Below are positions 21,316 through 33,279 of a DNA stretch of 35,108 nt, in pieces. A model generated the notes under the pieces. It was not told the DNA's origin. It was given only the letters and a program-made list of their open reading frames with translations, and made no database searches. The stretch is taken from contig JAGHQL010000227.1 of assembly GCA_020080175.1 (NCBI GenBank), positions 1 to 35,108 on the forward strand. Reading direction: 5' to 3'. A program made the position numbers and the translations under genes. This DNA is from Glutinoglossum americanum (taxonomy: Eukaryota; Ascomycota; Geoglossomycetes; Geoglossales; Geoglossaceae). Within the stretch, counting starts at the first letter, position 1. Every line of letters starts with the position of its first letter.

Positions 21316-22088
21316 CTAGAAGAACTTTACACCCTGCTGATCCTCATTCCCAAATACCTGCGCCTTCCCACGCTTCACTAGAACATTAAGTGACTTCTGC
21401 AGCACCTCGGCGTCCATACCGTGAAACTCTACGACGCTCCCGTCAGTACCAACCCGACGACCAAAATCCCCGAGGAAGTTAAAAAAGAGCCAACACATAC
21501 CCTGCGAAGCTGATAGATCCCCCTCTGTCAGCTCATAGAGCGTCAACACCGTACCCCTCTGCGCCGTCTCCTCGACCCAATCCCCAATCACCGTAGCCCA
21601 CTCCTCCGGATTCCGCCAATAAACAAGCGCAACATTCTTATCCTTAGACGCCCACTCCGCACGCCCTTCCTTGGCCTTCATAACGTCGATTATCTCGCGG
21701 GCGTCGGCGAGGGAGAGACGACCTGTCCAAGCATAATATCATCAACCGCCATAATCATTATAATTTGTTATCGCCACGTTTGGGAAGCCCTGGAACGTGC
21801 TGTTTTTGCCGTCGGCGACGATAGCAATGAGCCCGTAGGCGAAGGGGGTAGAATGGGGTTCCCCGTACGGTTCAAGCTCTTATTCCAGAATAGTTCTCCG
21901 TCGATGGCGTCGACGAGGGGGAGCCGCCATATCCGCTTCGCTCGGCAGTAGTCGAGGATTAACTTGCTCCATTTCTGGCACTGGGCTGTGTAGGTTATAG
22001 CGTTGCGTTGGCGGGTGAAGAAGGGTGGGAAGTGGTATTCTCGTGGGAAGGTGAAGGGTTGGTCGGCGGGAGAGAGTGGAGCGGTCAT
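21316..22088 (-). CDS. VPS25: ESCRT-II subunit Vps25
   Basis: Subunit of the ESCRT-II complex on endosomes; two Vps25 copies bind Vps22 and Vps36, and Vps25 passes cargo to ESCRT-III (Vps20). Exons are 22088-21869 and 21722-21316, giving 208 aa. The N-terminal FPREYHFPPFFTRQ holds the PPXF motif used to contact the partner subunits. The first winged helix runs to LFWNKSLNRRLS, which is rebuilt exactly across the 146-base intron. The second winged helix includes VALVYWRNPEEWA and ends with GVKFF. It converges with the BRCT gene, leaving 282 bases between stops. Confidence 0.95.
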
Positions 22089-22569
22089 CGAAGAGGTTGG
22101 CTGGAGGTGAGTATGTTTGGAGAGGCCTTGTCCACTCGGTTAGATATCCATAGGGCTGAAGATCTTATCGCATAAACCCGGGATTTTGGCTCGTGCAAAA
22201 CACATCAAGCAGTTCTTCAAAGTACGTTTCCGTTACGCTTCTACGACATAAATATCCCATATGGAACGTTTCTATATTCAGGTACAACACCACGTATGTA
22301 TGGACATAGGAGCGGCAAGGTTAACCAACCACTTGGTGCGTAGCCCGTACGCAATAATTAGAGCGTATTACAACCATTATATGCTCAATCTGTCCTCCAG
22401 TAAATATGATTGTAGAACGCCACATATGCTCCCCCGCTTCACGTTTGAATGACCGCTCCCCGCCCGGAATGTTTAGCCTCCTCTCCAAAGAGTACATCTA
22501 CAACCTCGTCTAGAACCTGGAACGCGAGATGCGTACTAAAGTTTACACAATGAGCACTTGTCCTATAGT
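22089..22569. other. Intergenic, Vps25 promoter side
   Basis: Upstream of Vps25 and downstream of the Mdm1-like gene, both on minus. No gene, RNA or clear repeat is seen; the stretch is AT-rich around 22200-22400. Confidence 0.55.
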
Positions 22570-25500
22570 CTAGTCAAGGTTGAGCGGAGGTACTTGCTTT
22601 AACCTGGGGTTATTAAGGGTTGCGAATATCCTCCGGCTCGCAGCCTGTGCGTTGGCGCGACCGACGACACTCGCAGCAACATCCGGGATAAGAGTTGCCA
22701 GCATCAAACTTGCTTCCGTCCGACTCTTGACCTTCTCATTTGTAGTGCGAACTTTTGCCTCTCGCCTTACCTTTCCATCTGGCCACATGGATTCCTTCAG
22801 TAAGTTAATGTATTTCGCAACCGGTTCTTCCTGGACGAGAGCTTTCGCGTTCTCGCGGACCTTCCGCTCGATGGTGCCGCCGAGAAGTTGGTGAAGAATC
22901 ACCACGACAGCGCGGCCTCGCAGCCAATTGTTCCCGCGATTGAGCTCGAAAGTTTCGAGAAATATATCACAGATGGGCTTGACGAACGGCTCCAATTCTC
23001 TGTTCTCAAACGCATTGAGCTCGGCCTCCGCTTCGGCAGCAGTTAGAGGGTCTTCCGAAATCGCCGTTGGTAAAGTAGTGAGCTGATTGGCGGCGGCTGA
23101 AATAAGGTTCTGGCCAGCAACAGAGAGTTGATCAAGTACAGGAATGTTGCCTAGGATGTCCTCCATGCCATCAGCTACAGTGTTGTAAAGGCGGGTTATG
23201 ATATCTCTCCGTTCCTCTTGCGCGTCTCCATCTTGGATGGAGGGCGGGGCTATTGTTTGTTGGGATAAGAACGATCGTAGGTCTCGACTGCGGCAGACCT
23301 CGGGAACGAGAAGCAGCTCGGTGAGATACTTTTCCAGTGCCACCCTACGCTTGTGAAGGAAATCGCGCTGCAACTTCATGACTACTCTTCGCCTAGGGAA
23401 GTCGAGTTGTCGGACTGAGGGGTACTTGGCTCGAAGTCGTTGGTGAAGGTCATGAAACTCGCTATACCGCCGGGCGATCGCCCACGTTGCAGCAGGCATT
23501 TGCTCGCCTGCCTTTCGATGGACCTCGATGACATACAATGCATACTCCCGTCCGTCCTCATTTCCAACCATTATTGATTTGATCTTCACAGTAGACCGAC
23601 CATAGAGACTATTGTCGCTTTCTTGTATAATGTATTGCTGTCTCTGCATCTCCTTTCTGCGTATCTCACGTTGCAAGCTGGACTTTGATTTACGAAGGAT
23701 TCTAAGCTCCGCGGTATTATTAGTGAGTTCTGCCTTCCTAGTCAAAGAATCAATAACGGATTCCTGAGTTGCCAATCTCTCAATGTCCGAGTTCAACCCT
23801 GAAATGGCCTCTACAAGGCCAAGATCCCCGGGTGCAGCTTCGTGGATTTCATCTTCTTGACCCTTTTCCTCTTCATCCCCCTCAGGGTCTTCGTGCTCAT
23901 CCTGAATAAATTTCTGTTCGTCCGGAAAGAGGTCGTCATCAGAGAAGACGCCAATCCTACCAGACGTATTTACTAAGCCGAGTGACGAGATGCTTGGCTT
24001 AGCCTTCTCTCTGTCCCCATGACCATTAGGGTCAAGTCGTGTAATATCTAAAGAACTTCGCGTCGAGTCATTGTCATGCGGAGATATAATACTCCCTTCT
24101 GGAGAGTGACCAAGTAAAGAGCCCCTTGAATCTTCCAGGTTTGGCGCGTCTTCCATAATATCATTCAGTGCTGCTTCCATTGCTTCGACAACACGACTGT
24201 CAGGTCCTTGGTCGCCCAAGCCAGGATCCGTATCTATGCTCTGCCTCGAACGTGAAAGTGGATCTACATCATAGTCGTCGTCAAATAGTGGTGTCGAAGG
24301 GCTTGTATCAAAAGAGCGCCTCGCAGGCGCTATCCCATCTGCTACCTCAGCGGAGTGTTTCAAATCCACCGAAGACGCTGCGGCTCTTCTAAGGTCGTCG
24401 CTCTTAGAGTTTACCCCTGATGGAGGCCAATTCAAGGTATTTTGATACGCCGATTGCCCTAAAACTGGCCCTCGGGAATATTGTTGATGTAAGTGCGTCT
24501 CAGAAGGCACTGTTGATGCCGCACGCGCCGATGCCTCGTCTGACGTCAAATATTTGTAGAATAAATCAGATGTCTTGAAATTCGGGAAATGGTGGGCCTG
24601 CATCTCCTCCAGGGCAGCACTCTGCGCTCTTAAAATTGCTCCTCGAGCCTTTTGATATTGCAGAGGAGTTCCATCGCGTCCCGCCTTTAGGAATGACTTG
24701 ACGGACTCGCGCGACCGCTCCGGAACTTTCAGTTCAGGTTTTGACAGGTACGCTTCGCTAATTTGAGCGAGGTCTGCTCGATCTGATTCTGTCCATGTCG
24801 GGGGGGCAGTAAGCAGCTCTTCACCCTCACCGATGTCATCCTCAAGGGGGTTTCGGAACCCATCCACGACAATCCAGAACTGCACGAGCGTCATGAGATG
24901 TTTTCTATCCATATATTCCATAAAATACGACAGTCCGGATGCATCCCGTAGCACCTCCGTGAGAGTCGTGTTCTCTAACCTGGAAAATGAACCCTTAATC
25001 GGCACAATGAGTGCATGATTCTTTGATATCGAAGGGGACCCTCCGGCCTCCAGAAACGCGACCTTTTGATCCAGTATCCTCTTTCCAGTCTCTAATCGCC
25101 TTATATATATCTGGTCCTGCCCGGGGACTCGAGATTCGCGCTTTAGTTGGCTGGATACCTCGCTCCTAAATCTCCGAGCGTCGGAGAGATTATTGCACAG
25201 TCTGATAGATCGTATGAACCTTTCAAATTTCCGCTCATTGTCGTTTGGTGCTAGTCGGAGGAAGGGCGTGGCACGCTTAGACTTGGGCATCGGTGATGCA
25301 TGCTCGTCTAGAGCAGCACGAAGCTTGCGGACTGTCTTTCGATCCTGGAGCATGGACCGCCCCTGTGAAATATGAGCTATGGGACAACAGGCCTGGGAGG
25401 TCCGAACTTACGTATGCCTCCATTAGTTGGTTCCAAGTATCTGGGTCTGACAACATCTGCATGACAGGAAAAAGCACAGCACATGCGACAATTTCCCTGA

Positions 25501-26266
25501 CTAAAATGCCCACAGCACGGCTTTTAATTTCTTTTTCTGGAAGTAGCTCTGGAAGTAGCCTTTCTGCTATTTTGCGTAGATGTTCCTGTTGCACAAGTTT
25601 CGTATCTGAAAAGGACAGGGAGGCCGCAGGGTGAAGTTTGCCCTCTCGATACTTCGCAGCAATCGCCAGGTCCAGTTCCTCCGATTCAGTTACGTTCCTA
25701 TTCAAATTCTTCCCCCGCACCGCCCTCTCCGCCTCGTAGAAGTCCTTTAGGTGGTCTGTGATAGTAGGCACCAGTCGCGAGATCGCTATTTCCACGATGT
25801 CGATAGCGAACAGACGGTCCCTTAGTCTCTCGATTGCCGTTCGAATTGTCCTATCGACCTCATTTGCGAAGGATAGGTCCCGGCTGATGTTACAATACCA
25901 CTCTTCCACAAAGTCCCGTAGTATGAGGTCCAGTAGATCATCGAGTGCGTTAGAAATAATGGTTGAATCCGGGTACAAAGGAGAGTGATTATATACTGCA
26001 ACCTCGTCCAAAGCCGCGACTTCAGCTTGCCATATGTCCGGCGCCACAAATGCAAGTGACGCCCTAGCTAGAGCTTCCTTCCTTCCGCCCGAATACCCTT
26101 TCGATGTCAGGGCAATCAGCGCTCCAAACCCCACAACAGTAACAGTGATGCCAGTGACGAATGCATATCCAATGAAGCGTAGGGCAGGTATCCAGTGAGT
26201 AAAATAGCCCCATGATATGAACCCGATGATACTTGCAATTATCACATCTCTGCGGGTCAAGGCCAT
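22570..26266 (-). CDS. MDM1: Mdm1/SNX13-type PXA-RGS-PX-nexin C membrane protein
   Basis: Membrane-anchored sorting nexin; yeast Mdm1 tethers ER to vacuole at contact sites and affects sphingolipid and lipid-droplet handling. Exons are 26266-25412 and 25362-22570 (49-base intron), giving 1215 aa. Two hydrophobic segments lie at about residues 8-26 and 31-52. The PXA domain follows (about 95-280), then an RGS-like domain around LTEVLRDASGLSYFMEYMD, and an acidic Ser-rich linker. The PX domain (about 880-1000) has RRYSEFHDLHQRL and DFPRR, the phosphoinositide-binding segments. The nexin C-terminal domain contains NNWLRGRAVVVILHQLLGG. I chose the ATG at 26266 (MALTRRDV) because the membrane segment follows directly. 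An ATG at 26332 would add 22 residues. Confidence 0.95.
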
Positions 26267-26332
26267 AATCTTGGGGGAAATCGCGGGCCTTGACGCGGCA
26301 TGATTTCGGTGAACATTCAGATCGCTTCGCAT

Positions 26333-27079
26333 CCGTCCTCTTTCCCTTCCCGTAAGAGCGTCTCACTTCCCGCTGCTTTACTCTCCACCCTCACCCTCAC
26401 TTGAATTTTTGACGATGAGGCGCGGGGATCCGCTCCTGTGCTCAGTTTCGAAAGGTAACGCCGTCAGTGCTAGCTCGCCCACGCCGAAGCTACTGCTTAG
26501 CTACTGCTCATTTCCCCTCACACTATCTTCTCCTTCCGGTCCTTCTCTCTCTCTCCTCCTCTCCTCCTCTCCTCTACGTATACTACTCTCTTGGGCTCGC
26601 GATTTACAGGTTCTTTTTAATTACTACCCGAGCCACCCCTTACCCGCCGTTCCAGGCAAGTGTGCACCGAGGAAAGAAGGGTGGCTTTTGAAGTGGCCAG
26701 GGAGGCTTAAGAAAACGGTTTTGGCGATGATATGGCTGGCATCAATAACAGCTAAATTCCTAAGCTTACCAGACGGCGCTCACCCAGTTAGCGCCGCTTT
26801 AAAGGGTGAGCTGGGTGAGCTAAGGAATCGGCCAGCGGAGCCGCTTGCCCTTCACCTCTTCGTCATCGCGTGTTGCCTCCTCCGTTTCTCATCTCTTGCC
26901 TCACTCTACCCAACCCAATCCACTGTAGTATGCTGGGTGATTCTATCATACCGCGTTGCACTCTTGATCGCTTGCTCCTAGCCAAATTCCTCCCAGCAGA
27001 TTGCAAGACCGTGCACCTCGACAGAGCGAGAAGAGGAACCAGACCACGCTGCTGCATACGCCGAGCTCCTAACTAACAT
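26333..27079. other. Intergenic stretch with a compound inverted repeat
   Basis: Upstream flank of the Mdm1-like gene and a further stretch without a supported gene. An open frame at 26409-26981 gives a Ser/Leu-rich product without domain features, and I do not call it. A pyrimidine-rich run lies near 26530-26575. A compound inverted repeat sits at about 26757-26826. Confidence 0.5.
26757..26826. repeat. Compound inverted and direct repeat, possible miniature element remnant
   Basis: GCTCACCCAG at 26778-26787 pairs perfectly with CTGGGTGAGC at 26811-26820. Inside it, GGCGCT (26775-26780) also pairs with AGCGCC (26790-26795), so two hairpins compete for the left arm. The right side is a tandem copy, GGGTGAGC followed by TGGGTGAGC. 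The outer bases TTCCTAAGCT on the left and AGCTAAGGAA on the right extend the symmetry with a gap. It could be a small palindromic transposon end or a structured transcript region. Confidence 0.4.
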
Positions 27080-27765
27080 GTGGAGGAACCTCGAAACCCA
27101 CACGAACACAGCCAATGGAAAGGCGGACTTTGTCACTTCTACAACTCTAAGGATCCCGAAGATGAAGACGGCCTATGGTGTCCGATACTAGAAGGGTATT
27201 CGCCGCTCCGTATCGGACAGCAACTCATATAATTCCCCATTCAATTGGCTATAGCAACGCCGGCTACTTGTTTAGAGAGCCGAACCGGGGAACAGAGATT
27301 ATCTGGAGTATGAGCAATGGACTGGTAATGGACAGCGCTTTAGAGAAACAATTTGACAAGGGCGATTTCGTGCTTGTACCCATTCCGACGGAGCACGGTA
27401 AGCCTTCCCAGTGGCGGTTCGCCCTGGTGAACGAAAAACTTAGGACGCCTAAAATCCTGGTGTCGTCTAGGTACAAGAAGTTTGGGGACTTGGACGGAGC
27501 TGAACTGGAGTTCAAGAACGACAATCGCCCAGCCCACCGCTTCCTATACTACCATTTCGTGTCGACCTTACTACGATATATCCGGTACGAGAAGCCTGGC
27601 TGGGCTGAAAGGAGGGTCAATCTACCAACAGGGAAGATTTGGGCCACTCCAGGATATATCTCCGAAAGAATATGCTGAAAAGTACTCGCCAATGTCATTG
27701 GAGATTGCAAGCCTTCTGGGGAGGTTTCGGCGACGGAGTCTTTGACGGGGAAGGTGTTAAACCAC
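27080..27765 (+). pseudogene. Decayed HNH-type nuclease-like gene
   Basis: Pieces in different frames resemble the fungal HNH_2 (PF13391-like) proteins. The order is CHFYNSKDPEDEDGLWCPILEG, then ATHIIPHSIGYSNAGYLF, then the hallmark SNGLVMDSALEKQFDKGDFVLVP (given here in parts), and finally a KIWATPG segment followed by a YLRK-like tail. The central frame, 27175-27678, is the best preserved. At least two frame changes interrupt the reading, and only part could be put down to introns, so I call it broken. The family is common and often species-specific in ascomycetes; its function is unknown. The third HNH histidine is not evident in the central segment. Confidence 0.55.
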
Positions 27766-27999
27766 CACGAGAGGAATAACTGATCGCTCAAGAGATACGT
27801 GTGGATCAGGAACAACGCATAGAAGGCGAGAAATTTGAGCTCCCTACCGGCATGTAAAGGTTCAGTCAAAGTTCGTGTGGTGAAAACTATCGGTTAGTAT
27901 ACAATCAATTCCATTCGTCATATTAAGTATGTACATACACGCCTCTTAGCAGCCCCGGTCCACAACAGACATAGCGCGTTGGACTGCTAGCCACCCCAC

Positions 28000-28326
28000 C
28001 GTGACTTTAACAAGGTAGTAGTGGCGGACCCTAGCTACCATGACTACCGCATGAACAAGATCTGGTGGAACGAGCAGTGAATGGGCTGGTTGGTCGACCA
28101 GTCGTATGTGGACTCGCCGAATGTCGTGTATGCCAGAAACTTGACGAGTGCATTAATGTCGATTGTAAGTCGTCAATGCTTTGATAGAGCAGGCAAAGGT
28201 TATTATTTGCCTTTCGCGCCTAGTGGTAGAGATGGCGTAGGAATTAATGCGTATAGGCTTCGCCCTCAGCATGATTTCTTCGTACAGCATCTCCTAGGAG
28301 TACCACCGCCTCAGAACAAGCTATGA
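28000..28326 (+). pseudogene. Unrecognised gene fragment, probably decayed
   Basis: Two stretches in one frame are separated by an in-frame stop. The first reads about HRDFNKVVVADPSYHDYRMN and then KIWWNEQ. The second, 28081-28326, reads MGWLVDQSYVDSPNVVYARN and continues to CFDRAGKGYYLPFAPSGRDGVG before ending. The composition is that of a real protein (Trp, Tyr, Asp-Gly turns), not chance sequence. I do not recognise the family. No splice pair neatly removes the stop. It may be the 3' end of the same decayed locus as the HNH-like piece, or a separate gene. Confidence 0.35.
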
Positions 28327-28475
28327 AATGAGAATCACCAGTACTATAACAGTTCTTAGATTCATACTAGACGCATAGTTAAAAATAAGAAAAGGGTTAG
28401 AGCCGATTAATGTCTGACAAAGGCCCGCTGCATGTTCTCAAAGCTTGTTTTTGTCAACCCTTAGAATATCGACAC

Positions 28476-31400
28476 TCAACTAAATTTCTCGCGCAGCTCA
28501 TTCAACCATTCCTCCCTCGTCTGTCCTGAATCGTTGATTATTCTGCTGGACAGGGTCTTCCATCCTCCAGCTGTGACCTCGAAATATTCATGGTTCCGGC
28601 ACCTTATCGCTGAATCCGACGTGATGCATGTTGAACAGGAAGCCACTACTGGGCAAGTCTTGCAGATAAAATACGTCCTTACATCCGACTCGCAGTGACT
28701 GCAAGGATAATACAATTTCGGTTCTTCGACTACGCACTCCGAGAGTGGGCCTATCTGAAAAGCAAGGCGTGCATTTTGCTCGTCCCCAAGAACCATAAGT
28801 TGTCTTCCTAGCCGGAAGGAGAGCTCTAAGCACTTTCCGTCATCCATAAGCATGAGGTTAATCCTTTTTACTAGGCATTGACGAACATGGCGTCTCGCTA
28901 CATCTAGATGCGTTGGCATGTAGGATGCCAAATGTTCTGTTCCAAAACATTCCCATGTTGCGATCCGGTCAAAGCTGCTTGCGATCCGGTCAACGCTGCT
29001 TCGGCCAAGACAATCCAGTGCGTTTGGATCGCCGCCATAACTTAAAAGGGGAGTCATTAATTCCAATTTCATGGATTCAGCTGCAAGGGTTAGTGGGGTT
29101 CCAGTGATGGAAGTAGCATTCGCATCTGCTCCTTCCTCCAGGAGAGCTATGGTGACCTCTACATTATCGTCTAGGACCATTTCGTGGAGAATAGTTGACC
29201 CGAATGGATCAGTAGCATTCAGGTCTACTCGACCCTCAACGAGTGCTCTAATTAGAGGTTTTGCTGCATCTGACAATGCGGCCGCATGGAGAACGGAAAA
29301 TCCATTGTTATCCAGAGAATTTACGTTCGCTCCGTGGGATAGAAAAATGCGCACAATGGATTCACTCCCGGCCCGTGCCGCCCAATGAAGTGGAGTATAT
29401 CCTGTATTGTCCGGCTCTGTGGGGCTTAACCCCCGTTTCAGGAGGAAAAGGACCAAGTCTTCGCGAGGTTCTCTAGCAGCCCAGTGCAGGAACGTCTGCC
29501 CTTTCGAATCTTTCATGAAAAGGGTGATCCCGTGGTTTTCTAATGAACCACGAATTTTGACAATGTTTCTGAAATCTTGGCACGGCCCCCAAAGGGATTC
29601 CCTAAAATCGTCGTCGAAGATCTCGGAGGAGCCTATTCCAGAGTATACGTAGTGAACGAGGGTCCACATATAGCGGAGAACCATAAAATCAGGAACAGGG
29701 AAACGCGAATCTTGACCTATTGTCTTCAGAATGAAGGCGAAATTTAGCAGCATGTCTAAGGTATCCATAGTAGTGTGATAGAGATATCTGCAGACACCCT
29801 CTGCATCAGACATTTCCTTACTGCCGCTCCAGGGTGCCTGCATAGACTCAGTGCTGAAATTTTGTCGCGAAATGATAAGTTGGAAGGCATCGAAATCCCA
29901 ATTCCGTGCTACCGTACTCCAGACAGGATCTTGGTACTTATCGACTATATTCACATCCAAATCCTGGCGTGCTAATAGTACTTTTGCCATCTGGAAGGTC
30001 AACTGATGTGTAACGCTGTAGTGGTAATCACTACAAGTGACAAGAAGTGGCTTTCCGAGGTTGACGTCGACTCTTGAACAAGAGACAAGCTCCTGAACAC
30101 TTTCGATTTGCCCATAATGCACGGCAAATCCCAGAGCAGTTGTGCCTCGGGGGTCGGTTGAGTTTACTTCGGTGTCCTCTTTGGATAACAGCAGCCTTGT
30201 AACGGAAGTGTGTCCGTTGGCGGCTGCTAGCATTAGCGGAGTTCGATTCAATGAATCTTTGGCATTCGGTTCTGAACTAGGATCCTCAAGGATATCTCGG
30301 GTGATTTTTTCAATACCAAACCTCGCGGCCACGTGAAGAGGGCTCACGACTTGTACGGCATGCTGGGAGAAAATCTGATCGTCGAAGAGGCATTTGAATT
30401 CCCAGTCAGATTCGGCCATGATTGTTCCAGCTACTTGACTCCAGAGGATCAGACAACGTCTATCACGAAGAAATTTCCACGTCACCTGCTCTACCTCACT
30501 GTTGAAACAAAGCGCTGCATGGTTACCCCAATGAGACGTCGCATAGTTAAGGAACGGAAAGGTCGACAGCAGCATTTCGGCATCTTTCTTAACCAAGATC
30601 GGCCTCTCCCCAAGGCCTCCCAAAGATATATACGTGATGCAGTGGATAGCCAATATTCCATGTGCATCCGGGAAGAGTGCGTGGCGACGATCGTTTAGAT
30701 ATTCATAAACCGAGAGATGGACCAGTCGAACGATGGATGTCGCGTCATCGATGGCAATGAGACCCAAACAGCACTCAACTACCGTTATAGGGTGAGTGAA
30801 TTCTGTTGGTAGTTGAATCACATCTGGCGTGGTGTCGATCGCATGTACCAGCTCATCAATGGTGAGGGGCCTTTTCACGGTTGAAAGCCACATCAGGACG
30901 TTAATGGCGAGTTCAGCACGCGTCTTGCTTCTAGGGTCTTGTGCCTTGATGCGCTCCATCGCCAGATCCAAATTTTCAGTCAGGCCAGACGACAGCTCGT
31001 CAAGAGCTTTCCGTACTTGGACCTTATTGGTCTGCGCCAGTATGTTGTTGATTTGAAGTGCTGGTATAAGAAATCTGAAAGGATTTGTAAGCCTACAATA
31101 GCGGAACGGCCAATTTTAAGGAGAACGCACAATCCCTGAGACTTCTCTATTATAGATTGAATGATCTGTTCCCGTAGAGTTTCGTCGATTATATGTGCAA
31201 CGCGTTTTGCTTCTCTGATCTTTGTATCCAAGAAGGCTCTCAGATCAGATTCTGTGGCTTCGATCTTGATCTGGAAGCAATCTGCCAAAGTTGCATTGAT
31301 GTCCGGTGAATGTGAACGACTGGTGATAAAGAGCCTAACAGAGGATTTGATGAGATTTTCAAGTAGGCGAAGGACAGTACCTCGATGAGTATTCTCATCA

Positions 31401-33279
31401 CACTCATCTAAAGCATCAAGTACCAGAAGAACATCGCCCGATAGAGTGCAGACATCAGTGAAAATTTTCATTAACTTCTCCCAGCTGGGAAGCCCTTGGC
31501 CGGAATCAAAATTTTCAAAGATCTCCCGGGCCGGTTTAGGAATTCGAGAGTATGTCAATAGGAGTTGTCTCATTAAACAAGACAGGATTTTAAATGGGGT
31601 CTGATCTGGCTGCTGCTTATAGTCAAAATATAAGTATAGCACTCGGTACTTTGGCCTTAGTTCTTTCAAGTAGTCGATAACGATGGACCTGCGAGACTTT
31701 AGAAACTAAACCCGCAGAAGTTGGAATCACTTACGTAAGGTATGTCTTTCCAACGCCCGGTATACCATGGCACCAGAGAGTGCATTTCCCAAGAGATCCT
31801 TCGTTCCATGCTTTGAAATCAGGGCAGTTAAGGAGCCACTGGCCTAGTCCCTCCACACGTCGCAGTTGAAGGTCGAGATGTTTTTCTTGAAACTGCAAAG
31901 TCGGAAGTGGTTTAAGTTGGTCGATCATTTGTCTCCCTGGAAATCTTCAGTGACTGAATCCGATGGGGACTTTATATTGCTATTACGCACGACACATCTC
32001 CTCTTGGTGTTCTACAAGCCCATTGGCCGCTCTTTCGGCAGACAAAGAGGTGTGATGAGACTTGTTCAGCATCTTCACCCATCGTTGGAGCTCGCCGGCG
32101 ACCGCCACAAATCCTGGATCATCCGCTTGTGCAAATTTCGGCATATCCATGTGGTTTTTCTGTATACCAATTGGAATGTAACCAGGTAAGATAGCTGAAT
32201 CATGTGGAACAACCTAAGAAAGTATTAATTTCTAAGTTTACGCAAGTGGGGCAGAGGAACCCTTAAAACAGAGCTTGAGCTTAATGCATAGCTCAGCTTT
32301 GCTAGATATCGTGTGAGGGGCAAACTTTATAGACTTACTAGACCGATTCCTGGCAAAGGCATTTCTTCAAAAAAGCACGTAATTTCTATCGGCTGATACC
32401 CTTCATTGTTTCTTGCTCTGAGCATGGTATGGAAACTATCTTGAATCCGCGCGAGAACCTCAGAGTCACTCTTAAGTACCGTCAAAATCTCCGCGTTGGC
32501 TTGAACAAGGAGACCGATTGATTTGGCCAGCATCTCAGCCCAACGGGCGAGTCCCGCGCCATGGTGTGGAGTACCTAGGAATGCAATCCCGCGAGTCGAG
32601 TTCAGGATATTTTGCAAATGCTTTTCTGGTCGTTGTCGCGACGCAACCAGTGCCTGGCGTGCTCGTAAATATAGTTGCTTCTTCATCGGAGCTGGAGACT
32701 TACATCCTCGCATACAAGTCCGCCCAAACTGTGGCAAACAAATATGATTGGACGAGTATTCTTGGGAAAATCTAAGGTCAGCCGCATATCGACCACCATA
32801 CATTCGACATGCCCACCGTCTCGTCATTCTCCCGGTATGTTGCCACTGCAACAAGTAGATTCATTGCATGGTTCCCAATCCTATTTTTCGACACTAAGCC
32901 TTGCCAGTCTCCGACATTCGCATCATACCCAAATGTAAGAACACGCGCGTTCGGGATTTTAGACGGTAGCAAGCTTTGCGGCCATGGGCTGAGGACATTC
33001 TTTGCGGTCCATGTCTTCTCACGATCGCCCGTAAGGCCGTGGACGAATATGATACTACAAAAACATGAAGGATTAGCAGGTGTATCTAAGAATCACAGAA
33101 GCTATAGTGAAAGGCTAGTCCTGACAGCAATGGTAAACATACTCGACCACACTGTCTATTCCTTCATGAAGTAGCTTAATGCCCGAAGGGAACGTCTTTG
33201 GTGACACAATGGTGGTGGGGCTTCTGGAGGTCGAATCATTATTTGATTTGTTAATAAACCCAAGAGCCCACCGTCTCAT
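28476..33279 (-). CDS. NOD-like receptor: SesB-like hydrolase, NACHT, ankyrin repeats, ZZ-like zinc finger
   Basis: Predicted fungal NLR, a class linked to non-self recognition and incompatibility. Exons are 33279-33143, 33054-32817, 32760-32704, 32653-32339, 32213-31991, 31936-31735, 31688-31131 and 31074-28476; they join in one frame of 1442 aa. Residues 46-275 form an alpha/beta hydrolase: DIIFVHGLTGD, nucleophile CHSLGG (S136), GTPHHGAG and a likely catalytic His270 in KNHMDM. The NACHT ATPase has P-loop GIPGVGKT (381-388) and Walker B VLLVLDALDEC (477-486). Ankyrin blocks lie at about 828-930 and 1130-1320. The C-terminus (about 1368-1412) has three CxxC pairs then C-x3-H, like a ZZ finger. 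The hydrolase nucleophile context is C-H-S-L-G rather than G-H-S-L-G. Its start is 303 bases from a divergent deacetylase gene. Confidence 0.92.

Noticed and set aside
26409-26981. 190-codon open frame on plus between Mdm1 and the HNH relic
   Set aside because: Product is Ser/Leu/Pro-rich with no domain pattern, it spans a pyrimidine tract and the compound palindrome, and no splice or family support exists.
31866-32189. Plus-strand 107-codon frame inside the NLR locus
   Set aside because: It is antisense to NLR exons 5 and 6, which have clear family support.
32654-32703. Apparent frame break in the NLR hydrolase after CHSLGGLVCED
   Set aside because: A 50-base GTAAGT/CCAG intron restores the family sequence VCED-ALVASRQRPEKHLQ in frame, so the gene is not broken there.
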